From NCBI GenBank assembly GCA_964006375.1, contig OZ023264.1, positions 178,381,131 through 178,445,130 of the forward strand: a stretch of DNA of 64,000 bases, written 5' to 3'. The translations under genes and the position numbers were made by a program. The notes beneath the pieces are model-generated. The model saw only the letters and a list, made by a program, of their open reading frames with translations. It did no database searches and was not told the origin of the DNA. Each line of letters begins with the position of its first letter. Positions within the stretch are counted from its first letter, which is position 1. Positions 1 to 13,073 of this stretch are shown piece after piece. This DNA is from Tillus elongatus. Its lineage: Eukaryota; Arthropoda; Insecta; Coleoptera; Cleridae.

Positions 1-891
<891 letters not shown>

Positions 892-1019
892 TTTAGTGAA
901 TTTTCTTTTTAAAAATTCACTAATGAGGAGATCCGACTTTTGAATTTTGAAAAAATTTCTTTAAAATGAGCGCTAATTAGGCCCCCTAGAACACATATCC
1001 GGGGTCAGTTTCGATTTTT

Positions 1020-1025
<6 letters not shown>
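892..1025 (+). repeat. A-block of the abundant A/(TA)n/B repeat
   Basis: Starts with an imperfect hairpin (TTAGTGAATTTTC ... AAAATTCACTAATGAGGAG), then the shared core with CGACTTTTGAATTTTG, ATGAGCGCTAATTAGG and ATATCCGGGGTCAGTTTC, and ends at a TA tract. More than a dozen copies exist in the window on both strands. Family not recognised. Confidence 0.85.

Positions 1026-1096
<71 letters not shown>
1026..1096. repeat. (TA)n microsatellite
   Basis: Follows the A-block directly, as in most copies of this repeat. Confidence 0.97.
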
Positions 1097-1099
<3 letters not shown>

Positions 1100-3220
1100 T
1101 TAAACTTAAGCTTTACGGGCACGTACATATCATATAAGTTGTCCTATCTACCAAATTTGAACTCAATCGGTTTAGTAAATCTTGAATTATTGCTAAATAA
1201 AAAATAAATGATCGACCATATAACCTGAAATTACCTCTAAATGGATGCCTATAATGTTAGACAAGGTCAGACAGATAAATCAGGGTTCCGCTGCCATTGC
1301 AAACAAAATCTCCAAATTAAGCTTTAAACGGACAGGCTACAAAAGTATGTCACAATAAACAATCAGCGGGGTTGTCATTTCTACCAACTCGCATCTGAGT
1401 ATGAAGATAGAAAAATGTCAAGAAATAAAAATTTCAATGAAAGTGATTCAATTTGTTTAAAAGTAATCTAGAACTACGTTTTGTTATGTATACATATTAA
1501 GGTTCCTATTTTCACGGTATTTAAAAGCCATCTCCCTCCCCTAGTTTAATCTGACAACACCACTATTTGTCATTTGTTAACTGACTGAGTCGTGAGAGAA
1601 ACGTGCGCGTTCTAAGCATAACCTCGAAATCGACTCCGCTAGTACCTTAGAATCTTACGATATAAAATAACGACCTACATTCTAGGGTTAATACAAACAG
1701 GAGTTGGTAAATAATAATACAACTTTAATTTTAACCTTACATTAACAAGCAATAGTAAATAGGTGTTGAAAAGAGTTTAGATGCAGCAAGTGCGTTATGG
1801 TAGCAAATTTTCGTAAAAATATCTCAAATGGTGATAACTCAATTCCCCAGCAAACTAGAATCTTCAGTTTTTATACATAGTAAGACCCATATAAAGGCAG
1901 CGTTTGTACTAAATTTAAAAAATAACTACAAATTTGTTTTAAAAAGCATTTTTTGTTATTTTGTTTGCAGAAACTGGTTCAATTGCGTTGACTAAAACGG
2001 GTCATTCAACCGATTAATAAGGAAAAATATCTGCCGCGTTTATAATTTGGCAGTTACATTCCGTTTGTAAATAAAAATTAAATTTTCGGTAAATTTGCAG
2101 TTTAGCACAACGGGACTTTTAGAAAAAAATCAGAAACATGCTTAGAACCGTTTCTGGATGCACATACCATAAGAAAAAATTCTTGCAAACAGTCCGCAAG
2201 AAAGTTACTGGACCAATAGTTAATATGGGTGCTGGGCGGAGAAGAAGATAAAAAGGACATTGCGGAAAGTGCGAAAAAAACAGCTTAGTTGGACCTCTAT
2301 AAGCTGCCTTTTTCCCATTTTGCAACTAAACTTCCTTAAAATCCTGTTTACTCTGCGCAGAACCCCTATTCACCCCAGGTCCCGCAACTTTCTTGGGGGT
2401 TGGTCTTAAGAATTTTTGTTCTTTTTAATGCATTCAGGGTGGGAAGCAGCAAACCAGAGTTTTCAAATTATGTTTAAATTGTTACCTCATTTCATTTGTT
2501 CATTTGAGGTTGCCTTATTTACCAGTCTCCAATAGAGAGCTACAATAGTTTATCATTAAAAAAATCATGGATACAGCAACAATAAATAAGTGCGGAAAAG
2601 TTTCTGGGTAGGCAAGTACGTTATTTAGTAGAGAATTTTCGTAAAAATATTTCAATTTTCAATATTTCAATTTCAACATATTTCAATTTCCCATTAGGCT
2701 AGGAGCCTCAATCTTTAGCAATAGTAAAACGCAACGTGAGTACTGATTAAAGAAAAATAACATAATGAGCTTCGTGAATATTAATCGCTACTAATTTGTT
2801 TTGAAAAATCCTTTTTGTTGTTTTGTTTGCAAAAACTAGTTTGATTGGGTTGACTAAAACAAAATCGCCCAAGCAATTAATAAGGAAAAATACAATAATT
2901 TGTCAGGTACATTCCCCTTGTGAATTTTTTTTCTGAAAAAAAAACTTTTATAACTAATCAATTTTGTCACACAACTTTTTTAAATAGACTTGCAGTACTT
3001 ACATATATGTACCAAATTTTTATTTCCTATCTCCATAGAAAAAAAGCCTGGACGCAGCAAGTGCGTTATGGTAGTGAATTTTCATAGAAATGATCTGGCA
3101 CAAAATATTTTATTATAACTTTTTTTTCTTGTAACATAGAAATCTAAATTTTGGTGTATAGTTTACTTTTTGTATCGTAAACCTACCTACCAAATTTGGT
3201 TATCATAGATTTTTTATTTT
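1097..3220. repeat. Diverged repeat DNA with three MITE-end motifs
   Basis: Contains three copies of the motif GCAGCAAGTGCGTTATGG followed by a TAGTGAATTTTC-like stretch (about 1781-1820, 2605-2648 diverged, 3050-3088), which is the terminal repeat of the MITE at 34288-34573. The segments after the first two motifs (about 1870-2110 and 2720-2940) are diverged direct copies of each other, sharing CTAATTTGTTTT, GTTGACTAAAAC and AATAAGGAAAAATA. The short open frame on the minus strand near 2119-2325 has no recognisable content. Confidence 0.5.
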
Positions 3221-3650
3221 TTAAGATAACATTTTTTTTTCAAATGAAAACTCAAAATTTTCCCGAAAAACCTCGTCCGATTTTTTTGATTAACGAACTT
3301 GTCAAAGTCATATACAAAAGGAAGGTACATGACAAATTTTATCAAAATCGGCCTATTATTTTTTGAGATAAAAATTTTTTTCGAATGAAAACTCAAAATT
3401 TTCCCGGAAAACCTCGTCCGATTTTCCTGACTAACAAACTTGTCAAAGCCATTTACAAGAAAAAGGTACATGCCAATTTTATTAAAATCAGGTTATTACT
3501 TTTTGAGATAAGAATTTTTTTCGAATGAAAACTCAAAATTTTCCCGGAAAACCTCGACCGATTTTCCTGACTAACGAACTTATCCAAGCCATTTACAAAA
3601 GAAAGGTACATGCCAAATTTTATCAAAATCGGCCCATTATTTTTTGAGTT
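3221..3650 (-). repeat. 140-bp tandem triplication of the B-block
   Basis: Three consecutive units begin at 3221, 3361 and 3501 and a fourth start-like edge lies at 3641, an exact 140-bp step. Each unit carries TTTTTTTCGAATGAAAACTC, CCCGGAAAACCTCG and AAATCGGCCCATTATT in reverse relative to other B-blocks. Units differ by a few substitutions. The period is not a multiple of three, so the minus-strand open frames across it are not conserved coding sequence. Confidence 0.85.
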
Positions 3651-3682
3651 ATCGGTGTGATACATATATATGTATATATATA

Positions 3683-4100
3683 CAGGGTCGCTGATAAGTC
3701 TGGAAACGGTCGATTATCCGGGAAAATATACAAGGTGTCGAAAAAAGTTTTACACAAAAGTTTTTGGGTTCTTCAATGTCTACTAGGCGGTGATAATTTT
3801 ATTTATACAGGGTTGGTCATACAGGCGTGGCACACCAATATTATTATTTTTTTAATGGAACACCCTATATATTATTCGATATTTCAATCCTTCTCTTAAT
3901 TTTGAGCAACATTTATGAGAAGCATAATGTACCTAAACTCAATCGTTTCCGGGTAAAAAAATAAATAAAAATAAACGCTACTGTTTTTAAAATCTATTGG
4001 ATGAAGAACAAAAATAAATGAAAAGTAGAATATCTCTTGAAAACAATCTGTGAGTGTGAAAAGAACCGGTTGCGATGTTTTTAACATTGTTTGGAATCCC
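3683..4100. repeat. Left terminal inverted repeat, DD41D copy 1
   Basis: Matches the reverse complement of 5337-5752 almost throughout, including the internal CACCCTATATATTATTCGAT segment and CGCAACCGGTTCTTTTC (reverse). The inner border sits just before the transposase promoter region. Confidence 0.85.
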
Positions 4101-4241
4101 AAGATAAGATAAGATGCCCATAAGAAACGCAGTATTATTCTTTTGTTTTAAAATGTTTCCAGGACAACGAATGTCAAACATTCATTCAGTGTCAACAGTT
4201 TTGAAACATTAGTAATTTAGTGTCAACAGTTTTTGTGCAAA

Positions 4242-5336
4242 ATGGCAAGTTTAAGTGAAACCGAACGTATCGAAATTTTAATGATGATAGGGTACGGTGA
4301 TAGAACACGAAGTTTTGCTCAAGTGGTGATTATGTTCAATGAGTTGCATCCTGAGCGGGAATCGATCTCCAAATCCACAGTTTCGAAAACTTTGCATCGT
4401 TTTCACGAAACTGGCGGTATCAAGGATAAACCTAGAACTGGAAGGCCAGTAACCGTTACAAATGAAGAAAATTCTTTGAATGTAATATTGGATGTGGTGG
4501 AAAATCCGAAAACTTCGGCACAGCAATTGGCTTTAAATCACAATATGAGTCGATATTCAATTCAAAAGATTACGAAGCGGGAAAAGTTCCGTCCATATAA
4601 AATTCATTTATTGCAAGAACTGAGTGAAGACGATTTTGATCGCAGAATCGAGTTCTGTGAACTTATTATGGAGAAGTTACGCCAAAATTTTAACTTTGCC
4701 AACCACATTTTGTTTTCCGACGAATCTACATTTTGTTTGAATGGACAAGTCAACCGACACAAATGTAGGTACTGGTCAGACGAAAACCCACATTGGATGG
4801 AACAAATTCACACCCAAAGACCGCAAAAAGTAAATGTTTGGTGTGCTATTATTGGTGGACATATCATAGGACCTTATTTTATACACGGTAATTTGAACTC
4901 TGCTCGATATTTGACACTTTTGCAAGAATCAATTGTTCCAGACGTTAGTCGATTATTTCCGAACAATAACGACCCAAATCTACCAGCGGAAGAAATATGG
5001 TTTCAGCAGGATGGGGCACCCCCTCATTTTGGAATTGAGGTACGGGAATATCTGAATCAAACCTTTCCTGGCAGATGGATAGGGCGCAGGGGAACTATTG
5101 AATGGCCAGCTAGGTCTCCCGACATGACGCCGCTTGACTTTTTTTTGTGGGGTCATGTAAAAAATTTAATTTACCAAAATAGACCGCAGAATATTGAAGA
5201 GTTGCAAGCAAGGATTGTGCATGAAATTAATAACATTCCTCAAAACGCTCTTGTAAATGCAGTGCAATGTTTTGTTAAGCGAATTCATTATTGTCAGGAG
5301 GTCAATGGAGAACACTTTGAACATCTTATAAAATAG
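4242..5336 (+). CDS. DD41D transposase (Tc1/mariner superfamily), apparently intact
   Basis: Cuts and re-joins the transposon at TA sites. I take the ATG at 4242 (context AAAATGG), giving 364 residues. Seen in order: an N-terminal paired helix-turn-helix region with a KPRTGRP basic hinge near residues 60-68, then the RNase H-like catalytic core. Catalytic aspartates are in FSDES (about residue 160), QQDGAPPHF (about 257) and PLDFFLWGH (about 299). Counting gives exactly 41 residues between the second and third acidic residues, the DD41D signature known from rosa/Visitor-type elements. The stop codon lies at the inner edge of the right inverted repeat. No internal stops or frameshifts. Length is normal for the superfamily. 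The clade name is inference; the DD41D spacing is direct. Confidence 0.92.
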   Translation: MASLSETERIEILMMIGYGDRTRSFAQVVIMFNELHPERESISKSTVSKTLHRFHETGGIKDKPRTGRPVTVTNEENSLNVILDVVENPKTSAQQLALNHNMSRYSIQKITKREKFRPYKIHLLQELSEDDFDRRIEFCELIMEKLRQNFNFANHILFSDESTFCLNGQVNRHKCRYWSDENPHWMEQIHTQRPQKVNVWCAIIGGHIIGPYFIHGNLNSARYLTLLQESIVPDVSRLFPNNNDPNLPAEEIWFQQDGAPPHFGIEVREYLNQTFPGRWIGRRGTIEWPARSPDMTPLDFFLWGHVKNLIYQNRPQNIEELQARIVHEINNIPQNALVNAVQCFVKRIHYCQEVNGEHFEHLIK

Positions 5337-5749
5337 GATTTCAAACAATGTTAAAAACATCGCAACCGGTTCTTTTCACACTCACAGATTGTTTTCAAGA
5401 GATATTCTACTTTTCATTTATTTTTGTTCTTCATCCAATAGATTTTAAAAACAATAGCGTTTATTTTTATTTATTTTTTTACCCGGAAACGATTGAGTTT
5501 ATGTACATCATGCTTCTGATAAATGTTGCTCAAAATTAAGAGAAGGATTGAAATATCGAATAATATATAGGGTGTTCCATTAAAAAAAAATTAATATTGG
5601 TGTGCCACGCCTGTATGACCAACCCTGTATAAATGAAATTATCACCGCCTAGTAGACATTGAAGAACCCAAAAACTTTTGTATAAAACTTTTTTCGACAC
5701 CTTGTATATTTTCCCGGATAATCGACCGTTTCCAGACTTATCAGCGACC

Positions 5750-5752
<3 letters not shown>
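5337..5752. repeat. Right terminal inverted repeat, DD41D copy 1
   Basis: Reverse complement of 3683-4100; ends GCGACCCTG followed by TA. Confidence 0.85.

Positions 5753-5832
<80 letters not shown>
5753..5832. repeat. (TA)n microsatellite
   Basis: Lies between the right end of DD41D copy 1 and a minus-strand A-block. Confidence 0.97.
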
Positions 5833-5835
<3 letters not shown>

Positions 5836-5837
<2 letters not shown>

Positions 5838-5974
5838 AAACATATAAAAATTGAAACTGACCCCGGATATGGGTTCTAGGGGTCCTAGATCGCGCTCATT
5901 TGAAGAAATTTTTTCAAAATTCAAAAGTCGAGATCTCCTCATTAGTGAATTTTTTCTAAGAAAATTCACTAATA
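5836..5974 (-). repeat. A-block, minus orientation
   Basis: Reverse complement of the A-block: GAAACTGACCCCGGATATGGG, then CAAAATTCAAAAGTCG, ending in the TTAGTGAATTTTTTCT hairpin. Confidence 0.85.
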
Positions 5975-7090
5975 GAAATTTCCTCAAATAATTGCTTACT
6001 GCGACCTCTAAAACCGATCTCCAAGGGTCATTTAAATTTAAAGAAATAGTTTTAATAATATACGTTACTAATAATCTACAATTCTTATGAAAATTCACTA
6101 CTATAATGCACTTGCTGCGTGCCGAATTTTTTTTTAAATATTTATATGAAAAATAAAAGGAAATAGTGCAAAAGACTTCTAATGTGATGCTTTAAAAAAA
6201 ATCTAATACAATTTTGCTCTAAAGCCCATATCTGAGCATTTATAAGTTTGCATGCAAATCCATATGTTGCTTCGTCAGTTGAAGAACCCTGTATATCTAT
6301 CTACTTATCCCGATGTTGTAAACTTGTTCTCTAAGTTTTATAAACCTTGTACAATACTATCAGAAACAAAGTGCACTATAAGCATGAAAATCCGACGTGC
6401 CCTATACTCTTGAAATTTGCTGGCGAGGAGATAATCATATTTATGGATGTTTTCTTGGTCTTCGAGAAGTGCAAAGTTAATATTGCCACACACTCCGTTC
6501 CTTAAGAGATCTCCGAGAACAGCGTTGTAAATTAAATTATAGCACAGATTGCGCAAAACACTCAAGACACACATACAAAGCATATTCAACAAAAGAGGCC
6601 ATTAGATGCTTCATTTTGTTGGACAGATGCGTTGAAAGACGCACTTTACCAGCAGAAAATTCACTTTCTCCTAAAAGAGCTTTATTATATGTGCGTCTTT
6701 TCTTAGGTATGTTTTGCAATATTTTATAAAAGAAGTATGTAGCTAACATAAATAGTACTATTTAGCCATTTTTTGGAACCTAGAAAATGACAAATAAAAG
6801 GATTCTTGGAGCCACAAGTGCGTTATGTCGGCGATTTTCTATAGATTAGATTTTCGTTAAAAAAAATTGGCACTCGATAAGATTTCAAAAATTATTAAAA
6901 TTAATATACAACAAAGGTTCGAACCAACGCTGAGAAAACCAGAGGAGGAAAAGCTTACGTTTAGGCCACGGAAGGATATGTGGCAAGTTTATATAAAACA
7001 AGGAACTTGAAATTTGGCTTCTATGGAGGCAACGAGTGTACAGAATTTCATTTAAATAGCATTATTATTTACCGAAGTATTTGTATTGTA
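5975..7090. other. Repeat edge and unrecognised minus-strand frames
   Basis: A minus-strand MITE-end motif (CACTACTATAATGCACTTGC) lies at about 6090-6117. Two overlapping minus-strand open frames, 6338-6592 (84 codons) and 6537-6749 (70 codons), have mixed amino-acid composition but match nothing I know. They could be a decayed coding segment with one frameshift. Another weak MITE-end-like motif (GAGCCACAAGTGCGTTATG) is near 6808-6835. Confidence 0.35.
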
Positions 7091-7099
7091 TTTCTATTT

Positions 7100-7437
7100 A
7101 TTTAACGTCGGTCTATTTCCGCGACTATGGCCAATCACCGACGCCAGGGAGCAGTTTCACCTCACTATCCTGGATATTTTGCCGAACCCCTGTCTTTCTG
7201 TAAGGAGGGTAGGGATCTTTAACGTGCCCAACATCGCATGGACACGGGACCAACGGCTTTACGCCCCCTCTGAAGGGCGGAACGTGCAGACATTCAACTT
7301 GCTCAAATACAATGCCAGAACCTCGGTTGATGGTAATGTTACAGTTTGTACTGAAAAAGTGAAAGGAGTACCCTGCGATTGAACCCAGTAATCTTCGGTT
7401 CAGAGGCACACGATCTTACCCCTGAACCACCGAGGTT
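7100..7437 (-). mobile_element. tRNA-derived SINE, copy 1
   Basis: Read on the minus strand from 7437, the head looks like a tRNA: A-box-like TGGTTCAGGGG (7419-7429) and B-box-like GGTTCAATCGC (7375-7385), about the spacing of an internal RNA polymerase III promoter. It is followed by a tRNA-unrelated body with GGCACGTTAAAGATCCC. A second, independent copy of the head and first part of the body is at 42352-42472. Shared text includes AGGGTACTCCTTTCA. The body beyond about 7320 is seen in this copy only, so the 3' limit is uncertain. Confidence 0.65.
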
Positions 7438-8819
7438 ATATTACCGAAGTATAACTCCGCTTTACATAAAACTTGAGATTTGGTACATGAGAAAGGATCC
7501 AGGAGTTTGGATCGTAGGAGGTTTTGGCCGATATCAAAATAACTACCTCATTTCTTTTCTCTCATGCGTCATTGTCCTTATTAGAGTTCCATACAATATC
7601 AAACCTTATTTTGTTTGAAATCGCCCGGTGATTCTGATCAGTGGTGATTTCGTCATCAGCAATCGTTTTTGGACGAATAACCCGTCTTTTATCAATTAGT
7701 GGTGTAACATTTTTTTGTGTATTCGCTGAAATATCCCCAACAGTGGTTTGGGTTTGTAACGTCTTACACGTTTTACAACCTTTTCCCACGTTATAAAGTT
7801 CATTAATGTATCTTTATAATATTCATTCAAGCATGGGACACTGCCCACATAATGTGACGTCATAACGATCGACATGATTTCCTCGGGTCGTAGTCAATGA
7901 TCACAACGTCTTGTTGGTCAGTGGGAGTTACTGCTTTGCACGGATTTGACACTTGGTAGGTCAGATTTATTTGTTAGATAAGAAAACCTTTATAAGATCA
8001 TGCAACGACTTAAAACGTTCTCTTCTTGAGAAGCATTTAAGTAAAGAATAATATGTCGATAACATCCAGATAAGCAATAAGAAGGCAGCACGCCATTATG
8101 AGGTAAGAAGAAAATGTAACGCTCGCTTGTTTTATAATAAATTTAATTTCATGAACTGCTTCGTTTAATACTTAGTTGGTGTCTTGTTTATGGTGGCTTG
8201 TAGAAATGTTCTCGTATATTTCAATATTAATAACCAATTACCTTTTGTTTTTGCAATTAGCATGCAGATATGTTTTGTATTTAACGTGAACATGCTACAA
8301 GCTGCCAGATGTGAATGACCTCGTACTCCAAGCATATTTATACGAATTAATTATTGCAGCCATTATTTTCTTTGGTACCGTCTTTTTTTCTTCTCCTGTA
8401 TGACTTCTACAACATGAAGTAGAGAACGTTTGGCTTTATGACATTCGCCACACCCTGCAACCATCATGCAGCAAGAAAATTTTTAGAGCTCCTCAAATGC
8501 ATTCAAGCTAATTTTCAAGCCCGGGCCAATTAGAGGTCCCATCAATTTTTTTCGACGGTCTAGGGGGCATTGAGTCGCCCCCTAATGTACTGAGGGGTTT
8601 AAATGGCCCCGAACAACCCCAGGCTTTCTCTGATACCGTCAACCTATAGAACTTCGCCCACAGGACCAAAGTTAAGTACCTTACTTATCTGCTCTTAGTC
8701 TTTAAACATATGTAATTTCATTTGAACTGCTGCAGTCCATCACGAAATTTCCGTAGAACAAATTTGTTAATGCATTTTTGCATTTTTTATCGAAATATGA
8801 TGCGTTTTTAAGAAAAAAT
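7438..8819. other. No assigned feature
   Basis: A minus-strand open frame of 75 codons at 7562-7789 begins with a CKTCKT pair and has ordinary composition, but I do not recognise it. The stretch near 8520-8640 is GC-richer than its surroundings without a visible gene. Confidence 0.35.
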
Positions 8820-8865
8820 CTGGACGCAGTAAGTGCGTTTTGGTAGCGAATTTTCGGTAAATTTG
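8820..8865 (+). repeat. MITE-end motif
   Basis: GGACGCAGTAAGTGCG then GGTAGCGAATTTTCGG, the terminal sequence of the MITE defined at 34288-34573; no partner end is visible nearby. Confidence 0.7.
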
Positions 8866-9164
8866 CAGATTAGCTCCCGAACGCTTTTATAATACATAAT
8901 CTGGACACTGGCCACAATATAAATTTTAGTAATGTTTCTATTTTACACTGTGAAACCTTAAGTAATAAAAGAATGTGTTTAGAAGATATTTAAATTACTT
9001 TTAACGACAATTTCATAATCTTAAAGAAAGATAATAATTTTAGAAATCGCTACCCCTATTTATATTTTCTAGACAAAAACAAAAAACAAATTCAAATACA
9101 CAATAGTTAGCTTCATATGTCAGTTTGGCACTTTTCAACTTCAGTCAAAATAAGAAAAAGGTTA

Positions 9165-10152
<988 letters not shown>

Positions 10153-10227
<75 letters not shown>
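10153..10227. repeat. (TA)n microsatellite
   Basis: About 37 TA units after an ACGTGAGT edge. Confidence 0.97.
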
Positions 10228-10229
<2 letters not shown>

Positions 10230-10369
10230 ATATGGTTTATTTATTGTTTTTTGTAGTGTGTTTGTTTATTTAAGTTTTATATTACTTACTTCAATGCCCC
10301 ACGAGTGGGTGTCAATTGTTATGTTTTATTAGTATTGTATATGTTTATTAGCAATTCACTTTTTTTTTA

Positions 10370-10745
10370 CAGAAATTGCCTTCAATAATGTTACACTAAA
10401 TTATAAATAAAAAATCTCACAAAAATTATTTTTACGCAAACACTAAAAATATGTGCGCGAAAACTTTTCTAATTCAAGCACTATTTGAGAGTACCTGTAT
10501 ACGGCAGCTCGATTTTTTCGACGAGTAGCACAAACAAAAACTCTCTGAATACGTTATTTCTATGGGGCTCCGCTATCTATATTGATAAAAACACCGTATC
10601 ACAATTTGTGATATGTGTTTGTGATATGTGCCAAAAACGTGAAAAGTTGCAAAACAATTGAAATAACTCAAAACCGATGAACGGTATCAATTTTTTCTTC
10701 TTACAAACATGCATTCTAATTCGATGGAACATACAAAAATGCAAT
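10370..10745 (-). repeat. E-block, inverted relative to 47930-48315
   Basis: Shares in reverse CGAAAACTTTTCTAATTC, TGAGAGTACCTGTAT, CGATTTTTTCGACGAGTAGC, GGGGCTCCGCTATCTAT, TATCACAATTTGTGATATG and AACAATTGAAATAACTCAAA with the plus-strand copy at 47930-48315. Non-coding repeat; TATCACAATTTGTGATA is a short perfect dyad. Confidence 0.75.
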
Positions 10746-10788
10746 AACATAAGGGGTTTCTATTAAAAAAAGAGTGTGTATCACCAAC

Positions 10789-10840
10789 GACCTATGGGCC
10801 AGCCTGTGATTGTCGACCTATGGGCCAGCCTGTGATTGTC
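10789..10840. repeat. 26-bp exact tandem duplication
   Basis: GACCTATGGGCCAGCC plus TGTGATTGTC occurs twice in a row without a mismatch. Confidence 0.9.
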
Positions 10841-10924
10841 AAAATAGGTTTATAAGATGCAGCTCGAGACACAACCTTTTAATTAACGTATTTTTTTTTC
10901 TAGTATCTTGTATAATATATTGAA

Positions 10925-11060
10925 CTTTTCCCTGTATATGTGTCAACAGACAAAAACTGAAACTGGCCCCGTATATGGGTTTTAGGGGTTCTAGTTCGCG
11001 ATCGTTTGAAGAAATCTTTTTAAAATTCATAAGTCGCGGTCTTCTCAATAACGAATTTTG
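10925..11060 (-). repeat. A-block, minus orientation, diverged
   Basis: GAAACTGGCCCCGTATATGGG, CTAGTTCGCGATCGTTTGAAG and AAAATTCATAAGTCGCGG are recognisable. No TA tract at its core edge; a CCCTGTATATG precedes it. Confidence 0.7.
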
Positions 11061-11084
11061 TCTACAAAAATTTGCTATAATATA

Positions 11085-12193
<1,109 letters not shown>

Positions 12194-13073
12194 ATAAAAT
12201 TTTAACAAATAATATGACAAAATAACATAACACCCCTACTTATTAAATAAATTACAAAAAGGTTGCTCGAGCTCTTTTATTTATGTTTTATCTTTGATCA
12301 AAGGAAAATTTCTTTGCAGTCTTTCGAAACTGATGAATTTAAAATATGAATGAATTTCTTAGTTACAATATTATATAAATTTAAGGTTAATGTACATTAT
12401 TGATACCAATTATCATTCATACACTCTTTGTTTGAATTTATAATTTCGATTTACTCTTTAAAGAAATGAAAAGAAATGACTTTCTAGTTAATGTAGAATT
12501 CTGTACCTTCAAAACTTCCAAATCCTTTGCTTGGCAACCGCTGTTCGCCTGGTTGAAATTGCTCGTTGCTATGCAACCATCTTGTAAGCTTCTGATTTCA
12601 AAATTCTGCGTCCTTTGGCGTCGACAATTATTTAATAAAATTTTAATAAATAATATGACAAAATAACATAACACCCCTACTTATTAAATAAATTACAAAA
12701 AGGTTGCTCGAGCTCTTTTATTTATGTTTTATCTTTGATCAAAGGAAAATTTCTTTGCAGTCTTTCGAAACTGATGAATTTAAAATATGAATAAATTTCT
12801 TAGTTACAATATTATATAAATTTAAGGTTAATGTACATTATTGATACCAATTATCATTCATACACTCCTTGTTTGAATTTATAATTTCGATTTACTCTTT
12901 AAAGAAATGAAAAGAGAGGCCTTTCTAGTTAAAGTAGAATTCTGTACCTTCAAAACTTCCAAATCCTTTGCTTGGCAACCGCTGTTCGCCTGGTTGAAAT
13001 TGCTCGTTGCTATGCAACCATCTTGTAAGCTTCTGATTTCAAAATTCTGCGTCCTTTGGCGTCGACAATTATT
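12194..13073. repeat. 441-bp tandem duplication (two units)
   Basis: Unit 1 (12194-12634) and unit 2 (12635-13073) are direct copies with a 441-bp offset and only scattered differences (for example GAATGAATTTC versus GAATAAATTTC). Both end GTCGACAATTATTT. Each holds a GC-richer 130-bp part with TTGGCAACCGCTGTTCGCC and GTTGCTATGCAAC; the latter is a near-perfect dyad resembling an RFX X-box. Short frames are open on both strands across this part in both units, but neither looks like a known protein. Confidence 0.9.

Larger units (their letters stand above)
3683..5752 (+). mobile_element. DD41D Tc1/mariner-type transposon, copy 1 (long inverted repeats)
   Basis: A 2070-bp element bounded by CAGGGTCGCTGATAAG and its reverse complement, with TA on each side. 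The inverted repeats are very long, about 415 bp (3683-4100 and 5337-5752). Within each repeat a second terminus occurs: TA followed by CAGGGTTGGTCATACAGG near 3808, mirrored by CCTGTATGACCAACCCTG TA near 5610-5628. This may be a mariner inserted at the centre of an older palindrome, or one element with compound ends. The transposase gene is intact. A nearly identical copy is at 30673-32741, so the family moved recently. The right side abuts (TA)n. Confidence 0.88.

Noticed and set aside
3221..3650. CRISPR-like array
   Set aside because: Units are contiguous without unique spacers, and the genome is eukaryotic.
3214..3665. Repeated minus-strand peptides (LVNGFDKFVSQENRTRFSGK type) as a repeat protein
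   Set aside because: The 140-bp period is not a multiple of three and units fall in different frames; other B-blocks do not keep the frame.
4233..4241. Upstream TTG start adding three residues to the DD41D transposase
   Set aside because: Eukaryotic initiation favours the ATG at 4242 in AAAATGG context.
4278..4526. Minus-strand frame within the transposase
   Set aside because: Shadow of the transposase gene; present in both DD41D copies for the same reason.
7375..7437. Functional tRNA gene at the SINE head
   Set aside because: Only A- and B-box regions are preserved; acceptor and anticodon stems do not close well and a SINE body follows.
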